From Neobacillus sp. CF12 (GTDB lineage: Bacteria; Bacillota; Bacilli; Bacillales; Cytobacillaceae): a stretch of DNA of 64,000 bases. The stretch spans positions 1,358,501 to 1,422,500 of the forward strand of contig NZ_JAUCEU010000007.1 in NCBI RefSeq assembly GCF_030348765.1. Direction: 5' to 3'. The notes beneath the pieces were generated by a model that worked only from the letters and a program-made list of their open reading frames with translations, was not told the origin of the DNA and ran no database searches. Shown here in pieces: positions 1-8,331 of the stretch (position 1 is its first letter; each line of letters opens with the position of its first letter). Made by a program: the position numbers and the translations under genes.

Positions 1-1030
1 CATACATGCTTAACCGCATGAAGGCAGAACTTAATAACACACCACTTGAAATGACCAGTGCCGTTAATAGGACTTGCATAAATCTTTTTATCAACCCTAT
101 CGACCTATCCACAAAGGTTAAAACCAGAACGGTTACCGTGAGATTGATGAGTGTCACAAATATTAGTTCGAAAAAGCCTTTTCTTGCATATTCTGCATAG
201 GTGAAATCCCCTTGCAATGTCCCACTAAAGAAGTACTTAAATTGGACTATAATAAAGAGTACATAGACCGCATTTATTAACACAAGGACTGTAATGGTAA
301 TAATTGTATCCATTTTAAATGGTAGTTTGTCACCATCTTGAATGAGTACATTGATTTGTTTCCTCATCAGAACCTGCATGAGACCAAAAAAGGTAAAAGT
401 AAAGGACAAAACAATAAAAATTCGAGCGACTACTTCAGCGTCAACCATCTGAAACCACTGGGGAATTCCCCCCATCAGCCTTTCAAATTGAGTATCCGCA
501 GACATCAGTAAACCTAAGACAATAAACAAAACGGGAATGGAAATGAGTATACCAATTGTTACTTTTCTCCACACTTGAAATTTACTCTCGTCCATACCCT
601 GTTTAAAAAACTTTCCCATTAAAGAAGCAAAAATAAGATTATACTTTATTGCTCCTCCTAACTTCGAAAATAAATAGGCTATAAAAGCTAGTTTGTTCCA
701 ACGGATATTTTTTTGACTTGTTACTAATACAAGATGAAAAAATACGAGTGCTGGAATCACCATAATATTCAAAGCATAAAAGAAAATATTATCATTGATA
801 AAATAGCCTACCGCTAACAACCAGACACAGATGAGCAGAAGATATCCGAATCGCTGATGATTGAATGCAAAACCGCGATAGCGATAAAAAAATAAACTGT
901 AAAAAGCGATGATAAATAATAAATAGGAAATACCTATTTCAGTTCGGAAAAACGCTTCCTCCGCCACAATCCCTACCACCATACACAGTAATAAAAAGAT
1001 CCAATCACTTTTACCAAATTTAAGTTCCAT
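1..1030 (-). CDS. DUF4153/DUF4173-type membrane protein, 3' end outside window
   Basis: An open frame runs from an ATG at 1030 to the left edge with no stop, so only the first 343 residues or so are visible. The start is supported by AAAGAGGG six bases upstream. The product is almost entirely hydrophobic, with about nine predicted membrane spans. Near the visible end it carries FTYAEYARKGFFEL, which I associate with DUF4153/DUF4173 multi-spanning proteins of Firmicutes. It is the third gene after padR and a HAAS-domain gene on the same strand, so it may be controlled by that PadR repressor. Its biochemical role is unknown. A 17-bp palindrome lies just ahead of its ribosome binding site. Confidence 0.75.
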   Translation of the reverse strand, partial: MELKFGKSDWIFLLLCMVVGIVAEEAFFRTEIGISYLLFIIAFYSLFFYRYRGFAFNHQRFGYLLLICVWLLAVGYFINDNIFFYALNIMVIPALVFFHLVLVTSQKNIRWNKLAFIAYLFSKLGGAIKYNLIFASLMGKFFKQGMDESKFQVWRKVTIGILISIPVLFIVLGLLMSADTQFERLMGGIPQWFQMVDAEVVARIFIVLSFTFTFFGLMQVLMRKQINVLIQDGDKLPFKMDTIITITVLVLINAVYVLFIIVQFKYFFSGTLQGDFTYAEYARKGFFELIFVTLINLTVTVLVLTFVDRSIGLIKRFMQVLLTALVISSGVLLSSAFMRLSMY

Positions 1031-1045
1031 AAAAATCCCTCTTTC

Positions 1046-1062
1046 ATATAGAATTTCTATAT
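1046..1062. promoter_or_regulatory. 17-bp palindrome before the DUF4173 gene
   Basis: Perfect inverted repeat ATATAGAA-t-TTCTATAT, about 16 bp upstream of the DUF4173 start. Its core TAGAAnTTCTA recurs at 2098-2108 before padR. This makes it a candidate operator for the neighbouring PadR protein (inference). Confidence 0.45.
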
Positions 1063-1100
1063 ACATAGTTTTGCTAGGTATATAAGTAAAAAAAAGCTGC

Positions 1101-1739
1101 TTATATCGATGCCTTCCTGCCCCAGTGATATCCAAGCCAACTAATGGGATATAAGAGGATGGTAAGTATAATACAAGCAATAATAAACGTTTTCGTTAAT
1201 AAAGGTTCGAACCACGAATGAGGTATTATTTCAAAAACGGTTAAAACCATTAATAACAGATTTGGGATAAGTGAAAGTAAAAATGTCTTATTTAAAAGTC
1301 TCCTGCCGCCATGTCCAAAACCCTTTCCAATTTCATAGCCGAGCAATGCCCAAAAAAACAGATAAATAAAGGCAATTAAGGTTGGTATAGCAGTTAAATG
1401 ACTCCAAACAACCGATAGCCATTTCCATTGAAATACATTATGGAAAATGGTTAGCAAGCTCCCCCCCCCAAAAAAGAGAATATTCATCAGGATAAACAGC
1501 CATTTCATATTACTCGGCGTTACGGAGAGTTCCTCTTTCCACATTACTGCGATTTCCTCAGGACTCCCCAATCTGGAAATGATTACTTCCATCAACTCAT
1601 TCTCATCTTTACAATCAAAAGATTCAATCACAATTTCCTCAATATGTACTTCATATTCCAGTAGAATACTTTTTTTATCTTGATGGTTTCCAAGCCTCTC
1701 TTCAAGCTCTTCTAGAAACCTATTCTTCGGCAGTTCCAT
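1101..1739 (-). CDS. HAAS/DUF1700-like membrane protein
   Basis: The protein has 212 residues. Residues 1-75 form a soluble, charged alpha-helical segment ending in [13 protein letters not shown]. This is the pattern of the HAAS/DUF1700 domain that typically follows PadR regulators. Four hydrophobic spans follow, from residue 80 to the C-terminus. The start codon lies inside the end of padR (20-bp overlap), so the two genes are translationally coupled. Such PadR-linked proteins are thought to sense or transmit envelope signals, but the function here is not known. On the coding strand an unusual run of six T then nine G (complement at 1461-1475) encodes the FFGGG turn and could be slippage-prone. 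Confidence 0.7.
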   Translation of the reverse strand: MELPKNRFLEELEERLGNHQDKKSILLEYEVHIEEIVIESFDCKDENELMEVIISRLGSPEEIAVMWKEELSVTPSNMKWLFILMNILFFGGGSLLTIFHNVFQWKWLSVVWSHLTAIPTLIAFIYLFFWALLGYEIGKGFGHGGRRLLNKTFLLSLIPNLLLMVLTVFEIIPHSWFEPLLTKTFIIACIILTILLYPISWLGYHWGRKASI

Positions 1740-2067
1740 GCTTCGATCTCCCTATTACCTTGTTCATTACCTTCACAAAATCCTGCCATTCACGGGTTTT
1801 TTCATTTAGGACTTCTTTGCCTGCGTCTGTAATTTGGTAATATTTACGTGCTGGCCCCTTCTCCTGCTCCTGCCAATAGCATTCAATATACTCTTGTTTT
1901 TCAAGCTTGTGCAAGGCTGGATACAATGTGCCCTCTTTGACGCTTAAGCCATTATCACTTCGCTGCTCTAATTCTTTTACCAATTCATAGCCGTACATAT
2001 CCCTTTCATTTAACAATTGAAGCAAGATTAACGAAGTACTTCCTTTTACCAATTCACGATTAAACAT
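1720..2067 (-). CDS. PadR family transcriptional regulator
   Basis: The 115-residue protein is of typical size for a short PadR repressor. Its winged-helix N-terminus is recognisable from [30 protein letters not shown], and the wing ending in [14 protein letters not shown]. The start is an ATG at 2067 with GGTAGGTGAG just upstream. It is the first gene of an operon with the HAAS protein and the DUF4173 protein. PadR proteins usually repress their own operon and respond to small molecules or membrane stress. Palindromes overlapping its promoter region (2077-2108) fit autoregulation. The ligand cannot be told from sequence. Confidence 0.9.
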   Translation of the reverse strand: MFNRELVKGSTSLILLQLLNERDMYGYELVKELEQRSDNGLSVKEGTLYPALHKLEKQEYIECYWQEQEKGPARKYYQITDAGKEVLNEKTREWQDFVKVMNKVIGRSKHGTAEE

Positions 2068-2076
2068 TTTCTCACC

Positions 2077-2108
2077 TACCTAGAATTATTAGGTACATAG
2101 AAATTCTA
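2077..2108. promoter_or_regulatory. Two palindromes upstream of padR
   Basis: TACCTA-N7-TAGGTA (2077-2095) and TAGAA-a-TTCTA (2098-2108) stand side by side directly upstream of the padR ribosome binding site. The second shares its core with 1046-1062. They are likely autoregulatory operators. Confidence 0.45.
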
Positions 2109-2139
2109 CACTATATTAGGTTAGCTGTAAATTAAAAAA

Positions 2140-2162
2140 GTGACGATTTTTCCAATCGCCAC
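2140..2162 (-). terminator. Intrinsic terminator of the 55-residue protein gene
   Basis: On the minus strand a nine-pair stem (one G-T pair, five-base loop) is followed by TTTTTT. It sits ten bases past the stop of the small gene and before the padR promoter region. Confidence 0.75.
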
Positions 2163-2171
2163 CATTTCATC

Positions 2172-2339
2172 CTATTTCTTTATCTTCTTTTGGTGTTGGA
2201 TAAAATCGTCGCGTTCACCTCCATCCGCTAACTCCTCGGAAAACTCATGATTAACACTTTGATCACGACGCTCATAAGGTCTAACAATTCTTGGGGGAAT
2301 GTTATTATTAGGCGCTGCTTGTTCATTCCAATCACTCAT
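2172..2339 (-). CDS. Small hydrophilic protein, 55 residues
   Basis: The start is set at an ATG at 2339 by a strong GAGGTGAT four bases upstream; the longer frame to 2414 has no ribosome binding site. The product is hydrophilic and charged, starts MSDWNEQAAPNNN and ends in a lysine-rich tail. It has no membrane segment, cysteine or recognised domain. It is monocistronic, with its own terminator at 2140-2162. I do not recognise it. Its size and composition would suit a small cytosolic or spore protein, but nothing in the sequence proves that. Confidence 0.6.
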   Translation of the reverse strand: MSDWNEQAAPNNNIPPRIVRPYERRDQSVNHEFSEELADGGERDDFIQHQKKIKK

Positions 2340-2452
2340 AATATCACCTCTTCCTTTAGTTTGGGATTCATACTTAAAATCATACAGAAATGATTTTTTG
2401 CATAAATATTCCATTTTTTTAACATACTAAGAAAAACGGTGAGGTGAAGAAC

Positions 2453-2659
2453 ATGGGATTAATTAACTCCTTTAACCAGTGGAGGGAAACTAGATATCAA
2501 AATCATGTTTCTCATATGAAGAATCAAGACAAATGTCCCGATTGCTATGGGAGAGGCTTTACTGTTTATCCTTATAATGAATTTGCCTATTATAACTCCG
2601 TGGAATGCCCAGGTTGTCAAGGCAGCGGATCTTATTCAGATTGGGATCAACTGAGATAG
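2453..2659 (+). CDS. Small DnaJ-type zinc-finger-like protein
   Basis: The start is set at ATG 2453, six bases after GAGGTG; an in-frame GTG at 2444 lies inside that ribosome binding site. The 68-residue product has two CxxCxGxG-like motifs, CPDCYGRG and CPGCQGSG, about 24 residues apart. They resemble the zinc-binding repeats of DnaJ and could bind one zinc ion. Tyrosine-rich residues lie between them. There is no J domain, so it is not DnaJ. It is divergent from the 55-residue gene and followed by a good terminator. The function is unknown. Confidence 0.7.
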   Translation: MGLINSFNQWRETRYQNHVSHMKNQDKCPDCYGRGFTVYPYNEFAYYNSVECPGCQGSGSYSDWDQLR

Positions 2660-2668
2660 TGAAAAAAT

Positions 2669-2704
2669 CTCTATACCTAATGAATTTGGTGTAGAGTTTT
2701 TTTT
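2669..2704 (+). terminator. Intrinsic terminator
   Basis: CTCTATACC and GGTGTAGAG form a nine-pair stem with one G-T pair, followed by a run of T. It ends the zinc-finger-like gene. Confidence 0.8.
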
Positions 2705-2746
2705 ATTGTTTGGAATAAATCTATGGTAAGGAAATCATAATTTTGC

Positions 2747-2788
2747 TATAATTTCAGAATATTCTTTTTGGAATACATCTGAATGTAT
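2747..2788 (+). promoter_or_regulatory. Extended -10 promoter and palindrome ahead of asnA
   Basis: TGCTATAAT (TATAAT at 2747-2752) is a good extended -10. Just downstream, ATACAT-ctga-ATGTAT (2773-2788) is a perfect palindrome near the expected transcript start, a position suited to a repressor. The second asnA at 44.2 kb lacks it. Confidence 0.45.
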
Positions 2789-2829
2789 ATATAAACAATG
2801 GATGATTTTTACTGGAGGTATTTGATTAA

Positions 2830-3843
2830 ATGCAAAATTCACTTTCTACTCAAAAGCTTTACACTTCAAAATTAGCTCTTTTACAAACAGAAGTTGCAAT
2901 AAAAAAAACAAAGGATTACTTTGAAAATTCCTTAGCTGAAACATTAAATTTAACACGAGTTTCAGCACCAATCCTTTTGAAATCTGGAAAGGGCCTAAAT
3001 GATGACTTAAATGGTGTAGAAAGAATGGTTTCTTTTGAGGCATTGGATATTAAAAATGCAAAAATTGAAATCGTCCAATCTCTTGCTAAATGGAAAAGAA
3101 TGGCACTAGCAAGGTATGGCTTTACACAGGACGCTGGACTTTATACAGATATGAATGCAATTAGGAGAGATGAAGTTTTAGACCATTTGCATTCGATTTA
3201 TGTAGACCAGTGGGATTGGGAGAAAATCATTGCAAAAGAGCAACGTAATCTGGAGACATTAAAAACAGAAGTACAAAAAATCTATCAGGTTTTTAAAAAC
3301 ACTGAAAATTATTTATATGAGCTATATCCAGTGTTAGAGCCAGTCCTTCCTGACGAGATTCATTTTGTTACCACGCAGGAACTTGAAACCATGTATCCAA
3401 ATCAGTCTCCTAAACAAAGAGAAGATAGTATCGCCAAAGAATATGGTGCGGTGTTCATCATGCAAATCGGAGGTCAGTTACTGTCTGGTGAAAAGCATGA
3501 TGGACGCTCACCGGATTATGATGATTGGACATTGAATGGTGACATTATTTTCTGGTATCCCCCTTTAGAACAATCAATTGAAGTTTCTTCAATGGGGATT
3601 CGTGTAGATGAAGAGGCATTAAAAAAACAATTAGAGATCTCAAAAAATGAGGATAGAATGTCTTTAGAATACCATCAAGCTGTTCTTAATTGTGAACTCC
3701 CTTATACAATTGGAGGAGGAATTGGCCAATCTAGGATCTGTATGCTCTTCCTTAAAAAAATACACATTGGTGAAGTTCAAGTTTCCGTCTGGAATGACGA
3801 AATCATTGAGGACTGTCAAAAAGCAAATATAACTCTGTTGTAA
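2830..3843 (+). CDS. asnA: Aspartate--ammonia ligase (asparagine synthetase A), copy 1
   Basis: The product makes asparagine from aspartate, ammonia and ATP in the cytosol. Its 337 residues match the family length (about 330). Family blocks are clear: LNLTRVSAPILL, NDDLNGVERMVSF, YTDMNAIRRDE, HSIYVDQWDWEK, GRSPDYDDW and the C-terminal GGGIGQSRICMLFL, all part of a class II tRNA-synthetase-like fold. The start follows GGAGGT at a normal distance. The gene is alone between terminators, with an extended -10 and a palindrome upstream. A second intact asnA lies at 44213-45226. Having two copies is unusual and suggests different regulation. Confidence 0.95.
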   Translation: MQNSLSTQKLYTSKLALLQTEVAIKKTKDYFENSLAETLNLTRVSAPILLKSGKGLNDDLNGVERMVSFEALDIKNAKIEIVQSLAKWKRMALARYGFTQDAGLYTDMNAIRRDEVLDHLHSIYVDQWDWEKIIAKEQRNLETLKTEVQKIYQVFKNTENYLYELYPVLEPVLPDEIHFVTTQELETMYPNQSPKQREDSIAKEYGAVFIMQIGGQLLSGEKHDGRSPDYDDWTLNGDIIFWYPPLEQSIEVSSMGIRVDEEALKKQLEISKNEDRMSLEYHQAVLNCELPYTIGGGIGQSRICMLFLKKIHIGEVQVSVWNDEIIEDCQKANITLL

Positions 3844-3929
3844 AGATTTTTTCATGAGAATAAATAACAACCCTTCGGGAGATTTTATAAACATATGTTG
3901 TTTTTATACTTCTTCCGGGGGTGCGGTCT

Positions 3930-4289
3930 GTGTCAGTCTTTGTTTATCAGAAATTTATAATAAAACAGGATAAATTTAAAGAAGCGATAGATAATTTAAG
4001 AGAAATAAAAAAATTTAGAAATGAAAATTATAACCATCATGTTGAAATCTTAACACCTATTTCGGGTGAAGATCATACCTATGCCTTGCTGACAACCTAC
4101 GATGGGTTAGGAGAAATGGAATTAGAAAACAAGAGGTTGTTTGACGATGAGGAATATTTAGAACTTATCGGCCCTTTTTTCCTAGAAAACATCAAAGAAG
4201 GAAGCATGTATACGCAAATCTACCGAGCGTTAAGTGATAAAAAGACTGATAATAAGAATGATAAAAAGAATGACAAGAAAAGTGAATAA
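3930..4289 (+). CDS. Small ABM/dimeric alpha-beta-barrel-like protein
   Basis: The start is placed at GTG 3930, eight bases after GGGGG; an upstream in-frame GTG at 3921 overlaps that ribosome binding site. The product is about 119 residues. The pattern (beta strand, helix with DKFKEAIDNLREIKKF, strand with VEILTPISGEDHTYALLTTY, acidic helix, final strand) resembles the antibiotic-biosynthesis-monooxygenase-like dimeric barrel fold. I saw no diagnostic catalytic residue. The C-terminal 15 residues are a lysine/aspartate/asparagine-rich tail with a repeated DKKND unit. Function unknown; the fold call is an inference. Confidence 0.55.
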   Translation: MSVFVYQKFIIKQDKFKEAIDNLREIKKFRNENYNHHVEILTPISGEDHTYALLTTYDGLGEMELENKRLFDDEEYLELIGPFFLENIKEGSMYTQIYRALSDKKTDNKNDKKNDKKSE

Positions 4290-4302
4290 TCAATTTAGAC
4301 TT

Positions 4303-4340
4303 ACCGCACAAGTGAAACTCCTCACTATGCGGTTTTTTTT
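4303..4340 (+). terminator. Intrinsic terminator
   Basis: ACCGCA...TGCGGT with an inner GTGA...TCAC stem, followed by T7. It ends the ABM-like gene. Confidence 0.9.
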
Positions 4341-4395
4341 GTATTTCGAATATTTTTTCATAAGAATTCGTGACATCTGCCTAGCATCCTTCATA

Positions 4396-4404
4396 TGATA
4401 TAAT
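4396..4404 (+). promoter_or_regulatory. Extended -10 upstream of the deacetylase gene
   Basis: TGATATAAT is an extended -10. It lies about 125 bases before the deacetylase start, giving a rather long leader. No convincing -35 was seen. Confidence 0.4.
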
Positions 4405-4530
4405 TAAAGCAGAAATATGTACCTCTTACTTCCCTCCCCTATACTACTCATAAAAGCACCCACAGCCAATAATAATCCTACACTTTGAATTCTGCTCCCT
4501 ATTCTTTTTTATCCATAAGGGGGAATTTCA

Positions 4531-5742
4531 ATGACAGGTTTTATCATGATTCTAACTGTTATGTTACTTTCATTTTTTCTAGTATTGGGGGTAGTTTCAC
4601 ACTTTCAAAAAACTGGCAGGAAATGGATCTACTTTTCAATCTCAGCCTTTAGTTTGATTGCATTGGTTTTTATGCTGTTTTTCCTTGATTGGGACCTATC
4701 TAAACCTGGAAATAACAATTCTAATCCACCAACGACCGAGACACCTGCTAATGGTAATGAGGATCCAGGTAAAGAAAATCCTTCTGAAGGAAATCCTCCA
4801 CCAGAAAACCCAAGAGATGAAGAGCCAACCGACGAAGATCCAAAGGATGAAGAACCAACTGGTGAAGATCCCAAAGATGAAGAGCCAGTTGATCCCCCCC
4901 CTGCAGAACCTGCAAAAATTGTTGTCCCCGTAAATGGAACTCTAGAGTATAAAGTCGTAGCAGGTGATACCTTATGGTCGATTGCAGATAGGGCTGATTT
5001 AACCGTTGCAAAAATAAAGCAATGGAATAACCTAGCCTCTGATACTATCTACGTTGGTCAAATATTAAAGTTATATGGTAAAAACGTTGAACCTCCTCCT
5101 CCAGTTGATCCGCCAAAAGAAGAGACACCACCAGTCACAACATCATCTGTTATCATTACAAGCGGCAGCGTTCAGACAAAGGAAATTGCTTTAACCTTTG
5201 ATGCAGGCAGTGATGCAATCGGAATTGGGATATTAGATGTCTTGAAAAAGCATAACGTTAAAGCAACCTTTTTTCTAACAGGAGGTTGGGCAGATAAGTT
5301 TCCAAGTTACGCAAAAAGAATTGCAGTTGAAGGGCACGATATTGGAAATCATACGTACTCGCACCCGGATGCTGTCAAAACGAATTCCAACATTTTTCTC
5401 CAGGATATAATAAAAGCTGAGGAAGCGATAAAGAGAGTTACAGGGATAACTCCTCGTCCTTATTTCCGTTTTCCGTTTGGATCATATAATGCTGCTGCCC
5501 TAAAAACAGTTGGCGGGGCAGGATATCCCTATAGCATTCAATGGACCATAGATACAATCGATTGGCAGCAGCCGTCTGTTGAAGTGATTGTTTCAAGAAT
5601 TCAATCAGGAGCAAGCAACGGAGACATTATCCTTATGCATATTGGAGGAATTAATACTCCTGCAGCCGTCGATAAGGTCATCCCGCTCTTGAAAGAAATG
5701 GGGTATAACTTGGTAACACTGACAGAATTACTTGATTTATAG
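4531..5742 (+). CDS. Membrane-anchored LysM polysaccharide deacetylase
   Basis: The 403-residue protein has two N-terminal hydrophobic segments (about 5-25 and 35-52). Then comes a proline/glutamate/aspartate linker with imperfect DPKDEEPTGE-type repeats (55-128), a LysM domain (about 137-182, YKVVAGDTLWSIADRADL) and a NodB domain (about 208-402). NodB motifs are HxxxH (NHTYSHP), RFPFGSYN, DTIDWQ and ILMHIG. Motif 1 reads TFDAGSD rather than TFDDG, so one usual metal-ligand aspartate is alanine. It probably deacetylates peptidoglycan glycans outside the membrane. The ribosome binding site is AAGGGGGA. A C8 tract lies in the linker. Confidence 0.88.
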   Translation: MTGFIMILTVMLLSFFLVLGVVSHFQKTGRKWIYFSISAFSLIALVFMLFFLDWDLSKPGNNNSNPPTTETPANGNEDPGKENPSEGNPPPENPRDEEPTDEDPKDEEPTGEDPKDEEPVDPPPAEPAKIVVPVNGTLEYKVVAGDTLWSIADRADLTVAKIKQWNNLASDTIYVGQILKLYGKNVEPPPPVDPPKEETPPVTTSSVIITSGSVQTKEIALTFDAGSDAIGIGILDVLKKHNVKATFFLTGGWADKFPSYAKRIAVEGHDIGNHTYSHPDAVKTNSNIFLQDIIKAEEAIKRVTGITPRPYFRFPFGSYNAAALKTVGGAGYPYSIQWTIDTIDWQQPSVEVIVSRIQSGASNGDIILMHIGGINTPAAVDKVIPLLKEMGYNLVTLTELLDL

Positions 5743-5747
5743 ACGTT

Positions 5748-5781
5748 AAAAAGGGTGCTCATTCAAACGAGCACCCTTTTT
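5748..5781. terminator. Bidirectional terminator
   Basis: AAAAAGGGTGCTC/GAGCACCCTTTTT, a perfect stem with T runs in both directions, between the convergent deacetylase and aspartase genes. Confidence 0.92.
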
Positions 5782-5789
5782 AGGTATAA

Positions 5790-7214
5790 TTAATCTCTAT
5801 CCAACAGTTCTTCCCCAGCAATCCCAGGCTCAGTCATTTCATAAACATTCAAAATAATATCTAATTCCTCTTCTGTTAGGACATCATACTGTAAACATAA
5901 TTCACGAACAGATTTCCCAGTAATCGTTGCTTCCCTAGCAATTCGTGCAGCTACTTCGTATCCTAGATGTGGATTCACGGCTGTAATAATTCCAACACTC
6001 TTATCTACATATTCCTTTAAACGCTCTTCATTTGCTTCAATTCCTGCTAAACAATGATCTGTAAAGGCACGGAAACCGTTGTTCATAATACTGATTGACT
6101 GAAGAAGGTTAAAGACTAAAACAGGCTCCATCACATTCAACTCTAATTGACCAGCTTCAGACGCAAGACAAATGGTATGGTCATTCCCAATTACCTGGAA
6201 GGCAATTTGATTGATTAGCTCCGGCATAACCGGATTCACCTTCCCAGGCATAATCGAAGAACCTGGCTGACGTGCTGGGAGACGAATCTCACCTAACCCA
6301 GCGCGAGGGCCAGAAGCCATTAAGCGAAGGTCATTCGCGATTTTCGACATATTCATCATACAGACTTTCAATGCGGCCGAAACTTCTGTATAGGCATCGG
6401 TATTTTGAGTAGCATCCACTAAGTGCTCAGCGTTAACCAGTGGAAAACCACAAATTTCAGCGAGTTGTTTTACTACATCTTTAATGTATTTTGGGTCAGC
6501 ATTTAAACCTGTTCCTACGGCTGTTGCTCCCATATTTACTTCTAATAAATGCTCCCGGGTATGTTTAATACGATTGATATCACGAGTAAGTACACGAGAG
6601 TATGCTTCAAACTCTTGTCCTAGGCGAATAGGAACAGCATCTTGAAGATGAGTACGTCCCATCTTAATAACCTTCTCAAACTGGACTGCTTTTTGTTTAA
6701 AGACTTTTTGCATATCTTCCATGGTGATTAGTAATTTTTCTAATAACGATAAAGTAGAAATATGTATAGCTGTTGGGAATACATCATTGGTAGATTGGGA
6801 CATATTTACATGTGTGTTCGGACTTAAATGAAAATAATCACCTTTTGGATGGCCAAGTAATTCAAGCCCACGATTGGCAATGACTTCATTTACATTCATG
6901 TTCATAGATGTGCCTGCACCGCCCTGAATGGGGTCCACAATAAATTGATCGTTCCACTTACCATCAATAATCTCATCTGCTGCTTGTATAATGACACCCG
7001 CCAAATCTTTGTACAAGCGTGTTGTGTTCATATTCGCAATGGCTGCTGCTTTTTTAACCATTGCAAGCGCTTTAATCAAGGACTCATGAATGCGATATCC
7101 TGTAATTGGAAAATTCTCCACTGCTCTAATTGTTTGAATCCCATAGTACGCATCAACCGGTATCTCTTTTTCTCCTAAGAAATCCTTCTCGATTCTTTTC
7201 TTGTCTGTTGACAT
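5790..7214 (-). CDS. aspA: Aspartate ammonia-lyase
   Basis: The enzyme converts L-aspartate to fumarate and ammonia in the cytosol. At 474 residues it has the usual length for the fumarase/aspartase superfamily. The signature GSSIMPGKVNPVMPE, holding the flexible catalytic serine loop, is intact. So are GRTHLQDAVPIRLGQEF and the N-terminal EKDFLGEKEIPVDAYYG that separates aspartase from fumarase. The ATG at 7214 follows AAAAGGATG. The gene is monocistronic: a terminator at 5748-5781 ends it, and another at 7302-7330 separates it from the aromatic operon upstream. There is no adjacent ansR, ansA or dcu gene. Confidence 0.93.
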   Translation of the reverse strand: MSTDKKRIEKDFLGEKEIPVDAYYGIQTIRAVENFPITGYRIHESLIKALAMVKKAAAIANMNTTRLYKDLAGVIIQAADEIIDGKWNDQFIVDPIQGGAGTSMNMNVNEVIANRGLELLGHPKGDYFHLSPNTHVNMSQSTNDVFPTAIHISTLSLLEKLLITMEDMQKVFKQKAVQFEKVIKMGRTHLQDAVPIRLGQEFEAYSRVLTRDINRIKHTREHLLEVNMGATAVGTGLNADPKYIKDVVKQLAEICGFPLVNAEHLVDATQNTDAYTEVSAALKVCMMNMSKIANDLRLMASGPRAGLGEIRLPARQPGSSIMPGKVNPVMPELINQIAFQVIGNDHTICLASEAGQLELNVMEPVLVFNLLQSISIMNNGFRAFTDHCLAGIEANEERLKEYVDKSVGIITAVNPHLGYEVAARIAREATITGKSVRELCLQYDVLTEEELDIILNVYEMTEPGIAGEELLDRD

Positions 7215-7301
7215 CCCGTTTCATCCTTTTCTTGTAAACTATCTGTTACCCTTCAAATGTAACATAAAAATAGTGAAAAATCCTCCAAAATCTCAAAACA
7301 A

Positions 7302-7330
7302 AGTGCCAGCCACCAAAGGTGTCTAGCACT
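7302..7330 (-). terminator. Terminator of the ring-cleavage operon
   Basis: On the minus strand AGTGC-CACC...GGTG-GCACT is followed by TTGTTTT, five bases past the stop of the last gene. It separates the catabolic operon from aspA. Confidence 0.75.
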
Positions 7331-7334
7331 CTTT

Positions 7335-8303
7335 TTAAGACTCAAAGCGTTCTAGTAATTCAATGATTACTTTAAAATCAGAGGTGGTATCCATATAGGC
7401 ATATCTGCCTTTTCCATTATAGAAATTCCCCGTTTGAATAACGGGATACCCCATTTCCTCTAGCAACTTAATTTTTTCATCCATATTTTTTATGACAAAG
7501 GAAATATGATGAACACCTTCCCCCTGAGTTTCAAGGTGCTTTTTCCAAGTGCTTGGAGACTTACCAGGTTCAATCAATTCAATTTGGAGCATTTGGGTGT
7601 TGATAAACATATATCTAGAATCACCTTCAGTAGGCTCTCCTTCAAATACCACTTGTGTAAGGTCACTAGGTCCGGATTGAATAATTTGTGGTTTTTCAAC
7701 ACCAAGTAGTTTACAGTAAGCCTCGGCAGCAGCATCAAGGTCTTTTACAACAATCGCTAACTGTTCTACCTTATTCGTTCCAAGCAATGGGGAATAGGAT
7801 TCTTTACTTGGTGCTCTATCGCGTGGCTCAGCACTTTCAAGGAGTTCTACTAGTGTTTTATGATCATTCAAAGTATCTACATATACATATCTGCCGTCAC
7901 TCGAAGTAAATTCACCACTTTGGAGTAGAGGATATCCATTTTCTTCAAAAATCGGCAGCTTTTCCTTAATCGAATCCACATCAAAGGCAATATGATGGAT
8001 TCCTTCGCCTACAGTATCTAAAAACTCACGCATCGTACCTGCTTCTTCGTTTGGCTCGATTAATTCAAATTGTACTGTTGATGTATTCATAAACACTAAT
8101 TTACTTCGAGAATTTGTTGGCTTACCGCGAAACACTACTTTGGAAACTTGACTATCACCAGTTAAAAACCATGCAGGTTTCGGAATTCCGAGCAATTTAG
8201 CAAACATTTCTGATGTTTTCTCAATATCACGTACTACAAAGGCCAGTTGATTGATTTCATTATTACCTGCCAATGGCTTTTTTTCTGTTAGTGATTCTTT
8301 CAC
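7335..8303 (-). CDS. Two-domain VOC family protein
   Basis: The 322-residue protein consists of two tandem vicinal-oxygen-chelate modules (about 15-145 and 170-318) that resemble each other: INQLAFVVRDIEKT...GEGIHHIAFDV...KTLVELLE and VEQLAIVVKDLDAA...GEGVHHISFVI...KVIIELLE. Each keeps glutamine, histidine and glutamate at the usual VOC metal positions. This suggests a metal-dependent lyase, epimerase or dioxygenase-like role, but not a classical extradiol dioxygenase. The start is a GTG at 8303 after GAGGTGA. It is the last gene of the ring-cleavage operon and probably acts on a pathway intermediate. The substrate is unknown. Confidence 0.8.
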   Translation of the reverse strand: MKESLTEKKPLAGNNEINQLAFVVRDIEKTSEMFAKLLGIPKPAWFLTGDSQVSKVVFRGKPTNSRSKLVFMNTSTVQFELIEPNEEAGTMREFLDTVGEGIHHIAFDVDSIKEKLPIFEENGYPLLQSGEFTSSDGRYVYVDTLNDHKTLVELLESAEPRDRAPSKESYSPLLGTNKVEQLAIVVKDLDAAAEAYCKLLGVEKPQIIQSGPSDLTQVVFEGEPTEGDSRYMFINTQMLQIELIEPGKSPSTWKKHLETQGEGVHHISFVIKNMDEKIKLLEEMGYPVIQTGNFYNGKGRYAYMDTTSDFKVIIELLERFES

Positions 8304-8331
8304 AAATGGTCACCTCTATTTTCCAATTTTA

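Noticed and set aside
6..200. A 64-codon frame on the plus strand at the left edge
   Set aside because: It lies opposite the DUF4173 frame, which has a proper start and clear membrane sequence. It is a shadow.
3866..3905. AACAAC...GTTGTTTTT as a terminator of the first asnA
   Set aside because: The stem is only six pairs with a 25-base loop. The T run is fair, but I could not support it.
4629..5011. Several frames opposite or beside the acidic linker of the deacetylase
   Set aside because: They come from the repetitive DEEP/DPKD codons in the linker and have no start signals.
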